The notes: generated by a model not told the origin, from the sequence alone. 64,000 bases of DNA from Gammaproteobacteria bacterium (GCA_015488885.1 WFMW01000070.1:1-64000), one strand, 5' to 3'; shown: positions 44,844 to 54,873, numbered from the stretch's first letter. Numbers and translations are program-made.

Positions 44844-46684
44844 CTCGATTGTCTGCTTACATCAATATAGACTTTTAACCGTTGACCAGGCTGTAGATAT
44901 TTACCTTTCAGCCGGTTCCAGCGATGCAGATCTTTAATTCTCACATTATAGCGACTGGCAATACGTGAGAGTGAGTCGCCTGATTTCACCGTATAGGAAA
45001 TCGACCGGATATACATGGGTTTACTATATCTCGACTGGGTAGATAAAACCGGTCTACTTGAAAGTTTATGTTTTGTGTGATGCCTGCCATGCTTGTTTAA
45101 CCAGATAACCAGTGTGTGCCCCGGTTTTAATATGTCATGGGTTGACATGCCATTCCATCTGGCCAGTTGGTGCATATTGACGTGAAACTTGCGTGCGATA
45201 GTCCAGAAACTTTCATTTGATTTGACCGTATGTTTAATGCGTTGTGCATGACGATGGCCACTGGACTGTAAGGTTCTTAAGCGTTCACGGGCACTGAGGG
45301 CATAATCTGAGCGATGGCGACTGGCAACAGGAATTAACAGATATTTACCTGCACGAATATATTTTCTGTGAAGATGATTCACTTTACGTAAATGTCGAAC
45401 CGAGGTTTCATACTTCACTGCCAGCACACTCAGCGATTCACCCGATTTAATTTTGTGGCGGATCCATTTTAAATGTTTATCTGCGGGCAGGCTGGCATAA
45501 TTTTGTTTAAAGGTTTTCGCGGCCTGTGCAGGCAGAATAAATGTATAGGGGCCATCAGGATCAGTAGCCCAACGATTAAATGCCGGATTATAACGGTACA
45601 GATCATTGAGTTTTATATCGGCCAGTTTTGCTGCCAGTGCCAGGTCAATCTGGGCGTGAGTTTTAACCTGGACAAAACCGGGAGCATTGGCGATGTAACG
45701 TAAACGGATATGATATTTTTCAGGCTGTTCAATAATGGCTTTTAAAGCCAGTAATTTCGGGACATACGCTCTGGTTTCATCAGGCAGCTTTAAATGCCAG
45801 AAATCAGTCGGGCGGTGCAGGCGTTTATTACGGCGGATAGCGCGTTTTACTGTGCCGGAACCTGAGTTATAGGCGGCGAGAGCCAGTAGCCAGTCACCTT
45901 TAAAAATTTTATTTAAATTACTTAAGTAATTAAGTGCTGCCTGGGTGGAAGCATGAATATCTCGCCGTCCATCATACCACCAGTTCTGTTTCAAACCATA
46001 TAAACGTCCGGTGGAAGGAATAAATTGCCAGATTCCTGCGGCTCGCCCCTGTGAGTAGGCAAAGGGCTGATAGGCACTTTCAACAATGGGCAAAAGTACC
46101 AGTTCTGTGGGTAAACCTCGTTTTTCAGTTTCCTGCGTAATATAATATAAAAAGGGATCAGCCCGTTTCATTACCCGACCCAGATAGTTGTCATGTCGGC
46201 TAAACCAGGCAATTTCACTTTTCAAAGCGGGATGGGTAATATCGTCAGGTAGTTCAAAACCAGCTCGTATACGCGGCCAGATATTATCATTTCGAGTAAC
46301 AGGCGTAGGCTGGTCATTGGCAATGGATTCGACAGTGCTGTTCTTATCTATCTCAGAAGTAGCTGGATGGCTCGTTTCAGGTAGTTTGTCATCAGCGTTC
46401 ACCGGGGTTATAACGATAGCGTCGTGATTCAGGCATTCTGCCTGTATTTGACTGCTTAATGCTGGTTGCGCTGGTGTTTTGTTAATATCTGTCTGATTAA
46501 GTATTACAGCAGTGTTATTTTGCGTTAAAGTGTCCTGATTATCGGGTTTCTGGTTGGCGCAGGCACTGAGAAAAATGGACATAAACAGGCACAGGTATAA
46601 ATAGTAAAGATTAATCCTACGTTGGGGATAATCAGTATAACGGTTAGAAACAGGTTGGAATATATTTGGCAAAATAAATTTCAT
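44840..46684 (-). CDS. mltD: Membrane-bound lytic murein transglycosylase D with three LysM domains
   Basis: A 614-residue lipoprotein-type enzyme: a cleavable N-terminus with LSAC-like lipobox (FLSACANQKPD) and a long Thr/Asn/Asp-rich spacer, then the SLT catalytic domain with the ES motif (LVLLPIVESAYQPFAYS), GRAAGIWQFIPSTGRLYGL and LALAAYNSGSGTVKRAI. Three LysM repeats follow (KSGESLSVLAVKYETSVRHL; KSNESFWTIARKFHVNMHQL; KSGDSLSRIASRYNVRIKDL). It cleaves peptidoglycan glycan strands at the inner face of the outer membrane. The usual neighbour rnhA/dnaQ block is divergent from it. Confidence 0.92.
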   Translation of the reverse strand: MKFILPNIFQPVSNRYTDYPQRRINLYYLYLCLFMSIFLSACANQKPDNQDTLTQNNTAVILNQTDINKTPAQPALSSQIQAECLNHDAIVITPVNADDKLPETSHPATSEIDKNSTVESIANDQPTPVTRNDNIWPRIRAGFELPDDITHPALKSEIAWFSRHDNYLGRVMKRADPFLYYITQETEKRGLPTELVLLPIVESAYQPFAYSQGRAAGIWQFIPSTGRLYGLKQNWWYDGRRDIHASTQAALNYLSNLNKIFKGDWLLALAAYNSGSGTVKRAIRRNKRLHRPTDFWHLKLPDETRAYVPKLLALKAIIEQPEKYHIRLRYIANAPGFVQVKTHAQIDLALAAKLADIKLNDLYRYNPAFNRWATDPDGPYTFILPAQAAKTFKQNYASLPADKHLKWIRHKIKSGESLSVLAVKYETSVRHLRKVNHLHRKYIRAGKYLLIPVASRHRSDYALSARERLRTLQSSGHRHAQRIKHTVKSNESFWTIARKFHVNMHQLARWNGMSTHDILKPGHTLVIWLNKHGRHHTKHKLSSRPVLSTQSRYSKPMYIRSISYTVKSGDSLSRIASRYNVRIKDLHRWNRLKGKYLQPGQRLKVYIDVSRQSS

Positions 46685-46870
46685 CAGTGATACAGGGTAT
46701 ATTTGTGAAGCTATTCTATGGTTATATAATAGGTGTTAAAAATCAAATTAACCTGAATATGTTCAAAATGGGTTGATGTTATTTTAATGCAAATTTAAAC
46801 GGGCCGATACGACCAGATGCATCTAAATAACTAGAAAGTGACCTTTGTACAATAATATTTATCAATAAAA

Positions 46871-47347
46871 ATGACTAAACCCCAGAAACTTGTAAAATCA
46901 TTTTCAAACGTTGAAATTTATACGGATGGTGCCTGTCGAGGTAACCCGGGGCCAGGTGGCTGGGGTGCCAGTTTGCGTTTTAATGGGCATCGTAAAGATT
47001 TATACGGGGCTGAGGCTGAAACAACCAATAACCGTATGGAACTTATGGCAGTGATACAGGGCTTAAATTCATTGAGCAGGTCTTGCTCCGTACGAATATA
47101 TACTGATTCTAAGTATGTGCTCAATGGTGTTACCCAATGGTTATCCAACTGGAAAAAAAATGGCTGGAAAACAGCAGCTAGAAAACCAGTGAAAAATGTA
47201 CAGTTATGGCAGCAACTGGATGCCGCTTTAGAAAAGCATCAGGTGGACTGGAAATGGGTAAAAGGCCATTCAGGTGACGAAGGAAATGAATGCGCGGATG
47301 CGTTGGCTAATCAGGGTATTGATGAAATGTTGAGTGAAAAATCATGA
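46871..47347 (+). CDS. rnhA: Ribonuclease HI
   Basis: A 158-residue RNase [20 protein letters not shown] (catalytic Asp), [15 protein letters not shown] (Glu), [12 protein letters not shown] (Asp) and [17 protein letters not shown] (His, Asp) are all in place. It cleaves the RNA strand of RNA-DNA hybrids. The stop overlaps dnaQ by 4 bp (ATGA); rnhA-dnaQ is the common gammaproteobacterial pair, although usually divergent in E. coli. Length matches E. coli (155). Confidence 0.95.
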   Translation: MTKPQKLVKSFSNVEIYTDGACRGNPGPGGWGASLRFNGHRKDLYGAEAETTNNRMELMAVIQGLNSLSRSCSVRIYTDSKYVLNGVTQWLSNWKKNGWKTAARKPVKNVQLWQQLDAALEKHQVDWKWVKGHSGDEGNECADALANQGIDEMLSEKS

Positions 47348-48051
47348 CACGGCAAATTGTACTGGATACTGAAACCACCGGTCTGGATCCGGCACAGGGG
47401 CATAAGATAATAGAAATTGGTTGTGTCGAATTACTTAATCGACGCTTGACCGGGAATAATTATCACCAGTATTTACAGCCAGATCGTGAAATAGACGAAG
47501 GCGCACAGGCGGTGCATGGCATTTCGAATGAATTTCTGGCGGATAAACCTCGTTTCGCTGATATCGTGGCTGATTTTCTTGAATATGTGAACGAGGCTGA
47601 ACTAATCATCCATAACGCCCCCTTTGATGTGGGTTTTCTAGATGCAGAACTAAAGCAGATCGGGCCTGAGTATGGCAGTGTCAATACTTATTGCCGCATC
47701 ACGGATACGCTGGTGATGGCCAGGAAAAAACGCCCGGGCAAGAAGAATAATCTCGATGTGCTGTGTAAGGAATACGAGGTCAATAATTCGCAACGTGATT
47801 TGCACGGCGCATTGCTTGATGCCGAATTACTGGCTGAAGTCTATTTGCGCATGACTGGTGGGCAAAGCGCATTATTATTAGATAGCGAAGCCGTACAGAG
47901 CGGGCAGCAGGCAACAGCCAGCAATCAGCCCAGGCGACTATCAGCAGATCGGTCGGCACTGAAAATTGTGCACCCCAGTGAGGAAGAGTTGCTGGAACAT
48001 CAGGCCTTTATCGAAAAAATGGGCGAGAAATGCCTATGGGGTCGGGAATAA
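47344..48051 (+). CDS. dnaQ: DNA polymerase III epsilon subunit (3'-5' proofreading exonuclease)
   Basis: A 235-residue DEDDh exonuclease: [13 protein letters not shown] (Asp, Glu), [11 protein letters not shown] (Asp), [15 protein letters not shown] (His, Asp). It proofreads replication errors as part of the core polymerase. Translation is coupled to rnhA by the 4-bp overlap. The C-terminal tail ([19 protein letters not shown]) is the flexible part that binds the alpha subunit. It ends 21 bp before the convergent smpB. Confidence 0.94.
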   Translation: MTRQIVLDTETTGLDPAQGHKIIEIGCVELLNRRLTGNNYHQYLQPDREIDEGAQAVHGISNEFLADKPRFADIVADFLEYVNEAELIIHNAPFDVGFLDAELKQIGPEYGSVNTYCRITDTLVMARKKRPGKKNNLDVLCKEYEVNNSQRDLHGALLDAELLAEVYLRMTGGQSALLLDSEAVQSGQQATASNQPRRLSADRSALKIVHPSEEELLEHQAFIEKMGEKCLWGRE

Positions 48052-48072
48052 AGGCATTCCATAAATTTTCTA

Positions 48073-48552
48073 TTAACGAATTTTTAACATACGGGATTTT
48101 TCACGATTCCATTCGCGTTCTTTAATGGCAGCGCGTTTATCGTGTTCTTTTTTGCCTTTGGCAAGGCCGATATCCATCTTGACACGGCCTTTTTTGTTCC
48201 AGTATAAAGCCAGCGGTACCAGCGTATAACCTTTGCGCTCAATCTGACCGATAAGACGGTCGATTTCCAGCCGGTGCAGTAATAATTTACGGCTGCGGGT
48301 TGGTGAGGCAAAGATATGTGTTGACGTGCTTATCAGTGGGGTAATGGTACCACCTACCCATTCAAGTTCCCCGTCTTTTACCATCACATAACTGTCATCA
48401 ATCTGCACTTTACCCGCACGCAGACTTTTTACTTCCCAGCCTTCCAGTACCAGACCGGTTTCATAATTCGATTCAATGCTGTAGTCAAAGCGGGCACGGC
48501 GATTGCGGGCAATCGTATTATCATTGGATTTTTTTCTGGATTGTTTTGCCAT
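48073..48552 (-). CDS. smpB: SsrA-binding protein SmpB
   Basis: A 159-residue protein: IARNRRARFDYSIESNYETGLVLEGWEVKSLRAGKVQIDDSYV, RSRKLLLHRLEIDRLIGQIERKGYTLVPLALYW and a basic tail DKRAAIKEREWNREKSRMLK. It binds tmRNA and takes it to stalled ribosomes for trans-translation. The C-terminal tail, which enters the ribosome mRNA channel, is complete. It belongs to the smpB / ratA-rnfH / bamE / fur neighbourhood, here with an NSS transporter inserted between smpB and ratA. Confidence 0.96.
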   Translation of the reverse strand: MAKQSRKKSNDNTIARNRRARFDYSIESNYETGLVLEGWEVKSLRAGKVQIDDSYVMVKDGELEWVGGTITPLISTSTHIFASPTRSRKLLLHRLEIDRLIGQIERKGYTLVPLALYWNKKGRVKMDIGLAKGKKEHDKRAAIKEREWNREKSRMLKIR

Positions 48553-48715
48553 AAAGTCGATTCCTGCCTGCCTTCAGAAGGTCTGCAAGTATAGATTATG
48601 CATTAAAAGCTGTCATTTATTATTCATAAACATGAATAAATTATCCATTTTGCTATTGAGTCATGCCGCTAAATTGTTGAAAATGCCTCTTTGATTATTT
48701 TCTCCCTGGATTTTT

Positions 48716-50086
48716 ATGGCCACACAAAAGAAATTGATACATGAACAATGGTCGAGTCGCACTGCTTTCATTCTGGCAGCTACCGGCTCTGCTGTTGGTC
48801 TGGGGAATATCTGGAAGTTCCCTTATATCACTGGTGAAAACGGCGGTGGAACTTTTGTGCTTATATATCTGTGTTGTGTTGCGCTGATCGGTATTCCCAT
48901 TATGATTGCGGAAATCATGCTGGGTCGGCGTGGTAAACAAAGCCCGATTAATACCATGGCGGCACTGGCACGTGAAGAAGGCAGGCATCCGGGGTGGAAA
49001 TATCTGGGCTGGATGGGAGTGATTGCCGGGTTTTTAATTTTATCCTACTACAGTGTGATTGCCGGCTGGGCGCTGGCTTATGTTTTTCGTACTGGTAGCG
49101 GCCTGTTTCTTGGTGCCACGGCAGATGGTGTTAACAGTATTTTTAATGATTTTGTCGGTGATCCCGAAAAATTACTGCTCTGGCATACATTGTTTATGGT
49201 AATGACCATGGTTGTGGTGGCGCGTGGGGTAAAAAACGGTCTGGAAACGGCGGTGACTTTTCTGATGCCCATGCTATTTGTTTTATTGCTTGTTGTGGTG
49301 ATCTACGCCATGAGTACCGGTTATTTTTATCAGGGGCTTGAGTTTCTATTTACCCCGGGAAAAATTACCGGTAAAGCTATTCTTATTGCCATGGGACATG
49401 CGTTTTTTACTCTGAGTCTCGGTATGGGAGCAATTATGGTTTATGGCTCCTATCTGACAAAAGACCATTCCATCGTGCAGGCATCAATTGTCATTGCACT
49501 AGCTGACACTCTGGTGGCTCTGCTTGCGGGAATGGCTATTTTCCCTGTTGTTTTTGCTAATGGTCTTCAGCCAGGTGCCGGGCCGGGGTTGATTTTTCAA
49601 ACCTTACCGATTGCTTTTGGACATATGCCTGGTGGCACACTGGTGGGGGTGATGTTTTTTACCCTGTTGGTATTTGCTGCCTGGACATCGGCTATTTCAT
49701 TAATTGAACCGGCGGTTGCCTGGCTGGTTGAAAATCGTGGGCATAGTCGGGTTTATGCTTCTGTGGTGATGGGAATCATGACGTGGCTGGTTGGCTTAGG
49801 CACTATTTTTTCATTTAATATCTGGAAAGATGTTACCTGGAGCATTCCGTTTCTATTTAAAAATTACCGGTTTTTCGATACGCTGGATTATTTAACTGCA
49901 AATATTATGTTGCCATTGGGTGGATTATTTATTGCCCTGTTTGCAGGCTGGATAATGCATAAAACGTCGTCGAGTGATGAACTGGCCACAACAGCCGGAA
50001 TATATAAAACCTGGCGTTTTCTGGTTCGTTATGTTGCGCCCGTTGCGGTGATTATTGTTTTCCTTAAAGCGGTAGGTGCTGTTTAA
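48716..50086 (+). CDS. Sodium-dependent transporter, NSS family
   Basis: A 456-residue membrane protein with about twelve helices and the NSS sodium-site motifs: AFILAATGSAVGLGNIWKFPYITGENGGGTFVLIYL in helix 1, NTMAALAREEGR loop, and SLGMGAIMVYGSY in helix 6. NSS proteins import amino acids or similar molecules with sodium. The member type is the bacterial 450-residue group. It sits between smpB and ratA, which is an insertion relative to the usual order. The substrate is not predictable. Confidence 0.87.
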   Translation: MATQKKLIHEQWSSRTAFILAATGSAVGLGNIWKFPYITGENGGGTFVLIYLCCVALIGIPIMIAEIMLGRRGKQSPINTMAALAREEGRHPGWKYLGWMGVIAGFLILSYYSVIAGWALAYVFRTGSGLFLGATADGVNSIFNDFVGDPEKLLLWHTLFMVMTMVVVARGVKNGLETAVTFLMPMLFVLLLVVVIYAMSTGYFYQGLEFLFTPGKITGKAILIAMGHAFFTLSLGMGAIMVYGSYLTKDHSIVQASIVIALADTLVALLAGMAIFPVVFANGLQPGAGPGLIFQTLPIAFGHMPGGTLVGVMFFTLLVFAAWTSAISLIEPAVAWLVENRGHSRVYASVVMGIMTWLVGLGTIFSFNIWKDVTWSIPFLFKNYRFFDTLDYLTANIMLPLGGLFIALFAGWIMHKTSSSDELATTAGIYKTWRFLVRYVAPVAVIIVFLKAVGAV

Positions 50087-50169
50087 TTTTGATTTCCTAA
50101 CCCCTGTTTTCTATCAGGGTCTCGCTGTACAATACAGTTTTCTTAAATATAACTAAACAGGTTAGTTAC

Positions 50170-50613
50170 TTGTCACATATACAACGTAGTGCACTGGTAC
50201 ATTATTCACCGGCTGAAATGTATGAACTGGTCAATAATGTTGATGCCTATCCCGGTTTTTTACCCTGGTGTCGCTCTGCCCGTACCCTGTCAGCAACCGA
50301 AACCGAGAGTGTTGCCTGTATAGAAATTGCCAAAGGGGTGTTAAATAAAACCTTTACTACTCACAATATTTTAATTAAAGGTAAGCGTATCGATCTTAAA
50401 CTGGCTGATGGGCCATTTAAGAAATTACAGGGTTTCTGGCAGTTTGATGCGTTAAAGATGCCCAATACCTGTAAAATTAACCTTGATCTTGAATTTGAAT
50501 TTGATAGTGCAATGATTTCGATTGCAGCAAAACCCATATTTATGCAAATTGCCAACACGCTGGTCGAAGCTTTTTGCAAGCGTGCTGTGGAGGTATATGG
50601 TGAGCGTTTCTGA
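50170..50613 (+). CDS. ratA: RatA (START/Coq10-type ubiquinone-binding protein)
   Basis: A 147-residue START-fold protein: SALVHYSPAEMYELVNNVDAYPGFLPWCRSAR, IEIAKGVLNKTFTTHN, QFDALKMPNTCKINLDLEFEFDS and ANTLVEAFCKRAVEVYG. The family is close to Coq10, a ubiquinone-binding chaperone; in E. coli RatA (YfjG) has also been described as blocking 70S ribosome association. A TTG start at 50170 gives the usual N-terminus. It overlaps rnfH by 17 bp, the normal ratA-rnfH arrangement. Confidence 0.87.
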   Translation: MSHIQRSALVHYSPAEMYELVNNVDAYPGFLPWCRSARTLSATETESVACIEIAKGVLNKTFTTHNILIKGKRIDLKLADGPFKKLQGFWQFDALKMPNTCKINLDLEFEFDSAMISIAAKPIFMQIANTLVEAFCKRAVEVYGERF

Positions 50614-50968
50614 AGGCAATACAGTTGAACAGATGAATGTTAATGAACAGGTATCGACTGCTGAGAAAAAATCCATTAATGTTGAAGTGGCTTATGCCAC
50701 ATTAAAAAAACAGAAAATACGCGCTGTTAATGTTGATGCCGGCACCACGCTGGGTGCGGCAATTGTGCAGTCCGGTATTATGATGGACTTTCCTGAACTT
50801 GATCTGGAAAATGCCAAAGTAGGCATATATGGCAAGGTTGCCAGCATGACAACCGTATTAAACGATCATGATCGGGTTGAAATATACCATCCGCTTATTG
50901 CCGACCCCAAAGAAGTTCGGCGTAAACGTGCTGCCGAAGGTAAGGTGATGAAAAAAGGTAGCGGCTAA
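50597..50968 (+). CDS. rnfH: RnfH family protein
   Basis: A 123-residue protein with a ubiquitin-like fold: INVEVAYATLKKQKIRAVNVDAGTTLGAAIVQSGIMMDFPE, KVGIYGKVASMTTVLNDHDRVEIYHPLIADPKEVRRKRAAEG. Start ATG 50597 chosen over the longer frame because GGAGGT (50589-50594) precedes it and homologues start here; it overlaps ratA by 17 bp. Partner of the Rnf/ubiquitin-like set in name only; its true role is unclear. The first 25 residues are a charged extension. Confidence 0.85.
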   Translation: MVSVSEGNTVEQMNVNEQVSTAEKKSINVEVAYATLKKQKIRAVNVDAGTTLGAAIVQSGIMMDFPELDLENAKVGIYGKVASMTTVLNDHDRVEIYHPLIADPKEVRRKRAAEGKVMKKGSG

Positions 50969-51033
50969 TTCCTGTTGATACTGCGAGTCTGTCGGCTTTT
51001 TCACCGTAGATTGCGTTCAACGCAACAGGACTC

Positions 51034-51396
51034 TTAAGGTTCAACATAGTCGGTTTTATCGATGCTTTTTAGCCGGTTATGGTCAAAATAGAGGGTTAGT
51101 CTGGATTTTCTTTCAAAACCCTTGTCAGGAATGAAGCGGTAGATATAATCCCAGCGCTGGTTATGAAAGGGATCGGCAAGCATGGGTAAGCCGATTACTT
51201 TGCGGACTTCGGTTTTGCTCATGCCGGGTTTAAGTTTTTTAAGTTGTTCCAGGGTTACCGTATTTCCCTGTTGCAAATCCATGCGGTGGGCACGTGGTAG
51301 CCATTGTGCACAGGCGCTCAGTGCAAATAGCATTAAAATACCAAGCAGACATGAATAGCTGTTGTATTGAACTTTCAGGCTTGTTCCAGGACGCAT
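51034..51396 (-). CDS. bamE: Outer-membrane assembly lipoprotein BamE
   Basis: A 120-residue SmpA/OmlA lipoprotein: signal with lipobox LSAC (FALSACAQWLP), then GNTVTLEQLKKLKPGMSKTEVRKVIGLPMLADPFHNQRWDYIYRF and a final RLTLYFDHNRLKSID. It is part of the BAM complex that folds outer-membrane proteins. Gene order bamE divergent from fur is standard in gammaproteobacteria. It is convergent with rnfH over a 65-bp gap. The start may be internal, since the first 15 residues before the hydrophobic core are long for a lipoprotein signal. Confidence 0.92.
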   Translation of the reverse strand: MRPGTSLKVQYNSYSCLLGILMLFALSACAQWLPRAHRMDLQQGNTVTLEQLKKLKPGMSKTEVRKVIGLPMLADPFHNQRWDYIYRFIPDKGFERKSRLTLYFDHNRLKSIDKTDYVEP

Positions 51397-51471
51397 AGAG
51401 ATAAAAATCAGGGTTTCTATTAAAGAATGGAAATGATACCGTAAATACTATGATTAATCAGCAGGAAATAT

Positions 51472-51879
51472 ATGGAATCGAGTGATTTAAAAAAAGCCGG
51501 GCTTAAAGTTACCTTGCCCCGAATGAAAATTCTTGAACTTCTGGAAGCATCCAAAGTTCGCCACCAGAGCGCAGAAGATGTTTACCGGGCCTTGCTTGAT
51601 GATGGTGAAGAAATTGGCCTGGCAACGGTATATCGCGTGTTAACCCAGTTTGAAGCAGCTGGACTGGTTGAGCGCCATCATTTTGAAGGTGGTCAGGCGG
51701 TCTTTGAACTCAGTGAACAGGGGCATCACGATCATGTGGTCTGCATTGTTTGCGGTAAGGTCGAAGAATTTGTCGATGAAGTGATTGAACAGCGCCAGCG
51801 TGAAATTGCCCGTAAACTGGGCTATGAAGTCACTGAACACAGTCTCACATTGTATGGTAAATGTCCCGACTGTCAATAA
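51472..51879 (+). CDS. fur: Ferric uptake regulator Fur
   Basis: A 135-residue metalloregulator: winged helix KAGLKVTLPRMKILELLEAS and LATVYRVLTQFEAAGLV, metal sites HHDHVVCIVCGKVEEF (His triad and Cys pair), HSLTLYGKCPDC end with a second CPDC pair. It represses iron uptake genes with Fe(II). It is divergent from bamE, typical. Length is the E. coli-like 140 minus a short tail. Confidence 0.95.
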   Translation: MESSDLKKAGLKVTLPRMKILELLEASKVRHQSAEDVYRALLDDGEEIGLATVYRVLTQFEAAGLVERHHFEGGQAVFELSEQGHHDHVVCIVCGKVEEFVDEVIEQRQREIARKLGYEVTEHSLTLYGKCPDCQ

Positions 51880-51926
51880 TCTCCAGAATAACCTTACTCG
51901 CTAAAACTTCAGTGTAATGATGTACT

Positions 51927-54101
51927 ATGCGGCGCACACAACGTTTTAACCAGATCCCACAGGATTACAGTATTGACGAATATCTGTATCAGTTAACCGG
52001 TAAAACGCTTGCTGCAGACAGTTTATTACGCCGCGCCTGTGAACGGGTCTGGGATTTACCCATAGAGGGGAGCGTACCCTCAAGTCTGGATGTGGCCTTT
52101 TTATTAAGTGAACTGGGTGTGGATGAAACCACATTAATCGCCGCATTATTAAGTACCAGCCGTTTACAGCAACAGGATGATGCCGTGCAACCGATGTTAT
52201 CGCTGGAACAACAGTTTGGCGATAAAATCATGCGGCTGGTGAAGAGCGTCTTGCAGCTGCATGATTTTCACGGTGAAAAAATATCGTCTGCGCCAGAACA
52301 GGCAGAACGGCTGCGGCGTATGTTACTGTCGATGGTTGATGATGTGCGGGCAGTGTTGATCAAACTGGCTTATCGGGTGCAGCGTTTGCGACAGTTAAAA
52401 CTGGCTTCACCGGAGGAACAGCTTGAAATCGCCCAGGAAAGTCTGGAAATTCTCGCGCCTGTTGCCAATCGTCTTGGTATTGGCCAGTTAAAGTGGGAAC
52501 TGGAAGATCTGTCCTTTCGTTATCTTGAACCAGCTACTTATCGCTCTATTGCTTCGCACCTCGATGAAAAACGTGATGAACGTGAGCAGTTTATCACTGA
52601 TGTGGTCGCAAAAATCAAAACTATTACGGACCAGGAAGCTATTACCGCTGATATTTACGGGCGACCTAAACATATCTTCAGTATCTGGAAAAAAATGTCA
52701 TCGAAACAGCGCAGTTTTGATGAATTATTTGATGTGCGTGCCGTGCGCGTGGTGGTGGAAACGGTTGCTGAATGTTATGTCGTGCTGGGGCTGGTACATG
52801 CACAATGGCGACATATCAATAAAGAATTTGATGATTATATTGCCAACCCCAAAAAGAATGGTTACCAGTCTCTGCACACGGCAGTCTATGGCCCTCAGGG
52901 TAAGCCGGTAGAAATACAGATTCGTACCCGTAAAATGCATGAGTTTGCCGAAAATGGCGTGGCCGCTCACTGGCGTTACAAGGAATCAGGCAGTGGTGCC
53001 AGCATGCAATCCAGCATCGATTCATTACGAAAATTACTGGATAGTTCTATCACCAGCGATGAAGAACTGCTGGAAAATTTCAACGCCGAAATGTTTCAGG
53101 ACAGGGTGTTTGTATTAACCCCGGAAGGCAGGGTAATCGATTTGCCCGAGGGCGCGACCCCGGTCGATTTTGCTTATGCTGTGCATACCGAAATTGGTCA
53201 TCGTTGCCGTGGTGCTAAAGTGAATGGGCGTATTGTGCAATTAACCTGCCCGCTGCAAAATGGCCAACGTGTAGAAATCTTAACGTCAAAAGAAGCGGCA
53301 CCACGGCGTGACTGGATGATTGCGCATCTGGGTTTTATTAAAACCTCACGCGCGCGCAACCGGATACGCAGCTGGTTTCGCAAACAGGATCGTGAAAAAA
53401 ATAGCCAGGATGGAAAAAATCTTTTTGAACGTGAATGGAAACGCCATGGTATCAAACCAGAGCTGGACAAAATTGTACAGCATTTCAAACAGCAATCAGC
53501 CGATGATCTGTATGTCGCACTGGGTTGTGGTGACATCAGTGTGGCACAGCTATCCGCTATATTGCATGAACAATCTGCGCAAAAAACACCGCTGGATTTT
53601 CCCCTTCATCCACCTGCGCATCGAGAAAAAAAACAGGCATCAGGTAGCAGTGTCAATGTTTCCGGCGTGGGTAATTTACTGACCTCAATTGCGCACTGCT
53701 GTATGCCAGTACCGAATGATGAGATTATCGGTTATATCACCAAAGACAGAGGTGTCAGCGTGCATCGTAAAGACTGCAAGAATATCCTCTACCTGCAGGA
53801 GAAAGATCAGTCGCGCCTGATTGAAGTGGAATGGGGTGAAGGCGAACTCCATAATTATCCGGTAACGCTTTTCATTCAGGCAATCGACCGTCGTGGTCTG
53901 CTCAGCGACATTACTTCCACTTTATCAATGGACAAAATAAATGTCATCGCCGTCAATACCCAGTCGAATAAAAAAGACCAGACAGCAAAAATGTCTGTCA
54001 CCATAGAAATACGTGATTTGCTGCAGTTAAACCGGGTTATGGATAAGCTCAGTCTGTTAAGAAATATCCTGCAGGTAAGCAGAGCAAGCAATGGGGATTA
54101 G
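51927..54101 (+). CDS. relA: (p)ppGpp synthetase RelA
   Basis: A 724-residue long Rel protein. The synthetase domain is intact (DIYGRPKHIFSIWKKM, EFDDYIANPKKNGYQSLHT with the ExDD acidic site, EIQIRTRKMHEFAENGVAAHWRY). The hydrolase region lacks the HDxxED motif (SELGVDETTLIAALLSTS and DVRAVLIKLAYRVQ), so it is a RelA-type, synthesis-only enzyme rather than SpoT. TGS domain (VFVLTPEGRVIDLPEGATPVDFAYAVHTE), a helical/zinc-finger part (HCCMPVPNDEIIGYITKDRG) and ACT domain (RGLLSDITSTLSMDKINV) follow. Makes the stringent alarmone on starved ribosomes. Confidence 0.93.
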   Translation: MRRTQRFNQIPQDYSIDEYLYQLTGKTLAADSLLRRACERVWDLPIEGSVPSSLDVAFLLSELGVDETTLIAALLSTSRLQQQDDAVQPMLSLEQQFGDKIMRLVKSVLQLHDFHGEKISSAPEQAERLRRMLLSMVDDVRAVLIKLAYRVQRLRQLKLASPEEQLEIAQESLEILAPVANRLGIGQLKWELEDLSFRYLEPATYRSIASHLDEKRDEREQFITDVVAKIKTITDQEAITADIYGRPKHIFSIWKKMSSKQRSFDELFDVRAVRVVVETVAECYVVLGLVHAQWRHINKEFDDYIANPKKNGYQSLHTAVYGPQGKPVEIQIRTRKMHEFAENGVAAHWRYKESGSGASMQSSIDSLRKLLDSSITSDEELLENFNAEMFQDRVFVLTPEGRVIDLPEGATPVDFAYAVHTEIGHRCRGAKVNGRIVQLTCPLQNGQRVEILTSKEAAPRRDWMIAHLGFIKTSRARNRIRSWFRKQDREKNSQDGKNLFEREWKRHGIKPELDKIVQHFKQQSADDLYVALGCGDISVAQLSAILHEQSAQKTPLDFPLHPPAHREKKQASGSSVNVSGVGNLLTSIAHCCMPVPNDEIIGYITKDRGVSVHRKDCKNILYLQEKDQSRLIEVEWGEGELHNYPVTLFIQAIDRRGLLSDITSTLSMDKINVIAVNTQSNKKDQTAKMSVTIEIRDLLQLNRVMDKLSLLRNILQVSRASNGD

Positions 54102-54512
54102 CGCGTAGTAACCGGTTCTTCAACGCTGGTTGGGTGAATGGTGGTGGTATCATCCAGGTCATTTTTGCTTGCTCCCATTATAGCTACGCTTTTCGTCGAA
54201 TCATCCAAATTGATTCACTGAGATTGTCCCAAAATCCTGCATTCCCATGAAAAATCCGGGTTAAAGTCTGTGTTTGTGGTTTTCTTCCAATAGTGCAGAT
54301 TAAATGGTCAATGCCGCTATTTTTGGTCTATACACGTACTATCCACTCTGCAATGTTACAGTACAGTATGTCCCTGATGTAAAATGTATTCAGGAGTCTG
54401 CATCGGGCGAGATGCTGGTGTAAAATTGTCTTCATGAGTCTGTCAGATTTACAATTATTTTTTCCATATTGACTAAAAAATGAACAGTATGTTCTACACT
54501 GAAAGGTAAGAC
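54102..54512. other. 411-bp gap between relA and clpS
   Basis: No ORF with a recognisable product was found on either strand; frames in it are short and lack family motifs. No clear dyad with T-run was seen close to the relA stop. A promoter for clpS-clpA is expected toward the right end (TTGACT at 54469 is a -35-like element, with an AT-rich stretch behind it) but is not clear-cut. Confidence 0.5.
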
Positions 54513-54836
54513 ATGAGTAATGCTGATTTTGAACATGATAATGATAGTGGGCTTGCCGTTGAGGAAGAGAAGCCAAAACTGAAACCTCCGAAACGTTATA
54601 AGGTCATAATTAATAATGATGATTACACACCCATGGAATTTGTGGTAGAAGTTTTGATGATGTTTTTTGCGATGGATAATACCAGAGCAACACGTGTGAT
54701 GATGTCTGTCCATACTAAAGGCAAGGGCATTTGTGGTACGTTCAGCCATGAAATTGCCGAGACCAAGGTTGATCAGGTGAATGAGTTTTCTCGCATTAAT
54801 CAACATCCGTTATTATGTACGATGGAAGAGGCATAG
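54513..54836 (+). CDS. clpS: ATP-dependent Clp protease adaptor ClpS
   Basis: A 107-residue adaptor: [30 protein letters not shown] is the N-degron binding core (N and D of NNDDYT, M of the lid), then [30 protein letters not shown]. It hands N-end-rule substrates to ClpA. Start ATG 54513; the N-terminal 25 residues are the flexible acidic extension. It is 37 bp before clpA. Confidence 0.94.
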   Translation: MSNADFEHDNDSGLAVEEEKPKLKPPKRYKVIINNDDYTPMEFVVEVLMMFFAMDNTRATRVMMSVHTKGKGICGTFSHEIAETKVDQVNEFSRINQHPLLCTMEEA

Positions 54837-54873
54837 GTTTAAATTATAAATAATTTTTGTTGCAGGTACTGAC

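Noticed and set aside
51927-54101. SpoT (bifunctional hydrolase) call
   Set aside because: The HDxxED hydrolase motif is missing and the synthetase acidic ExDD form is that of RelA.
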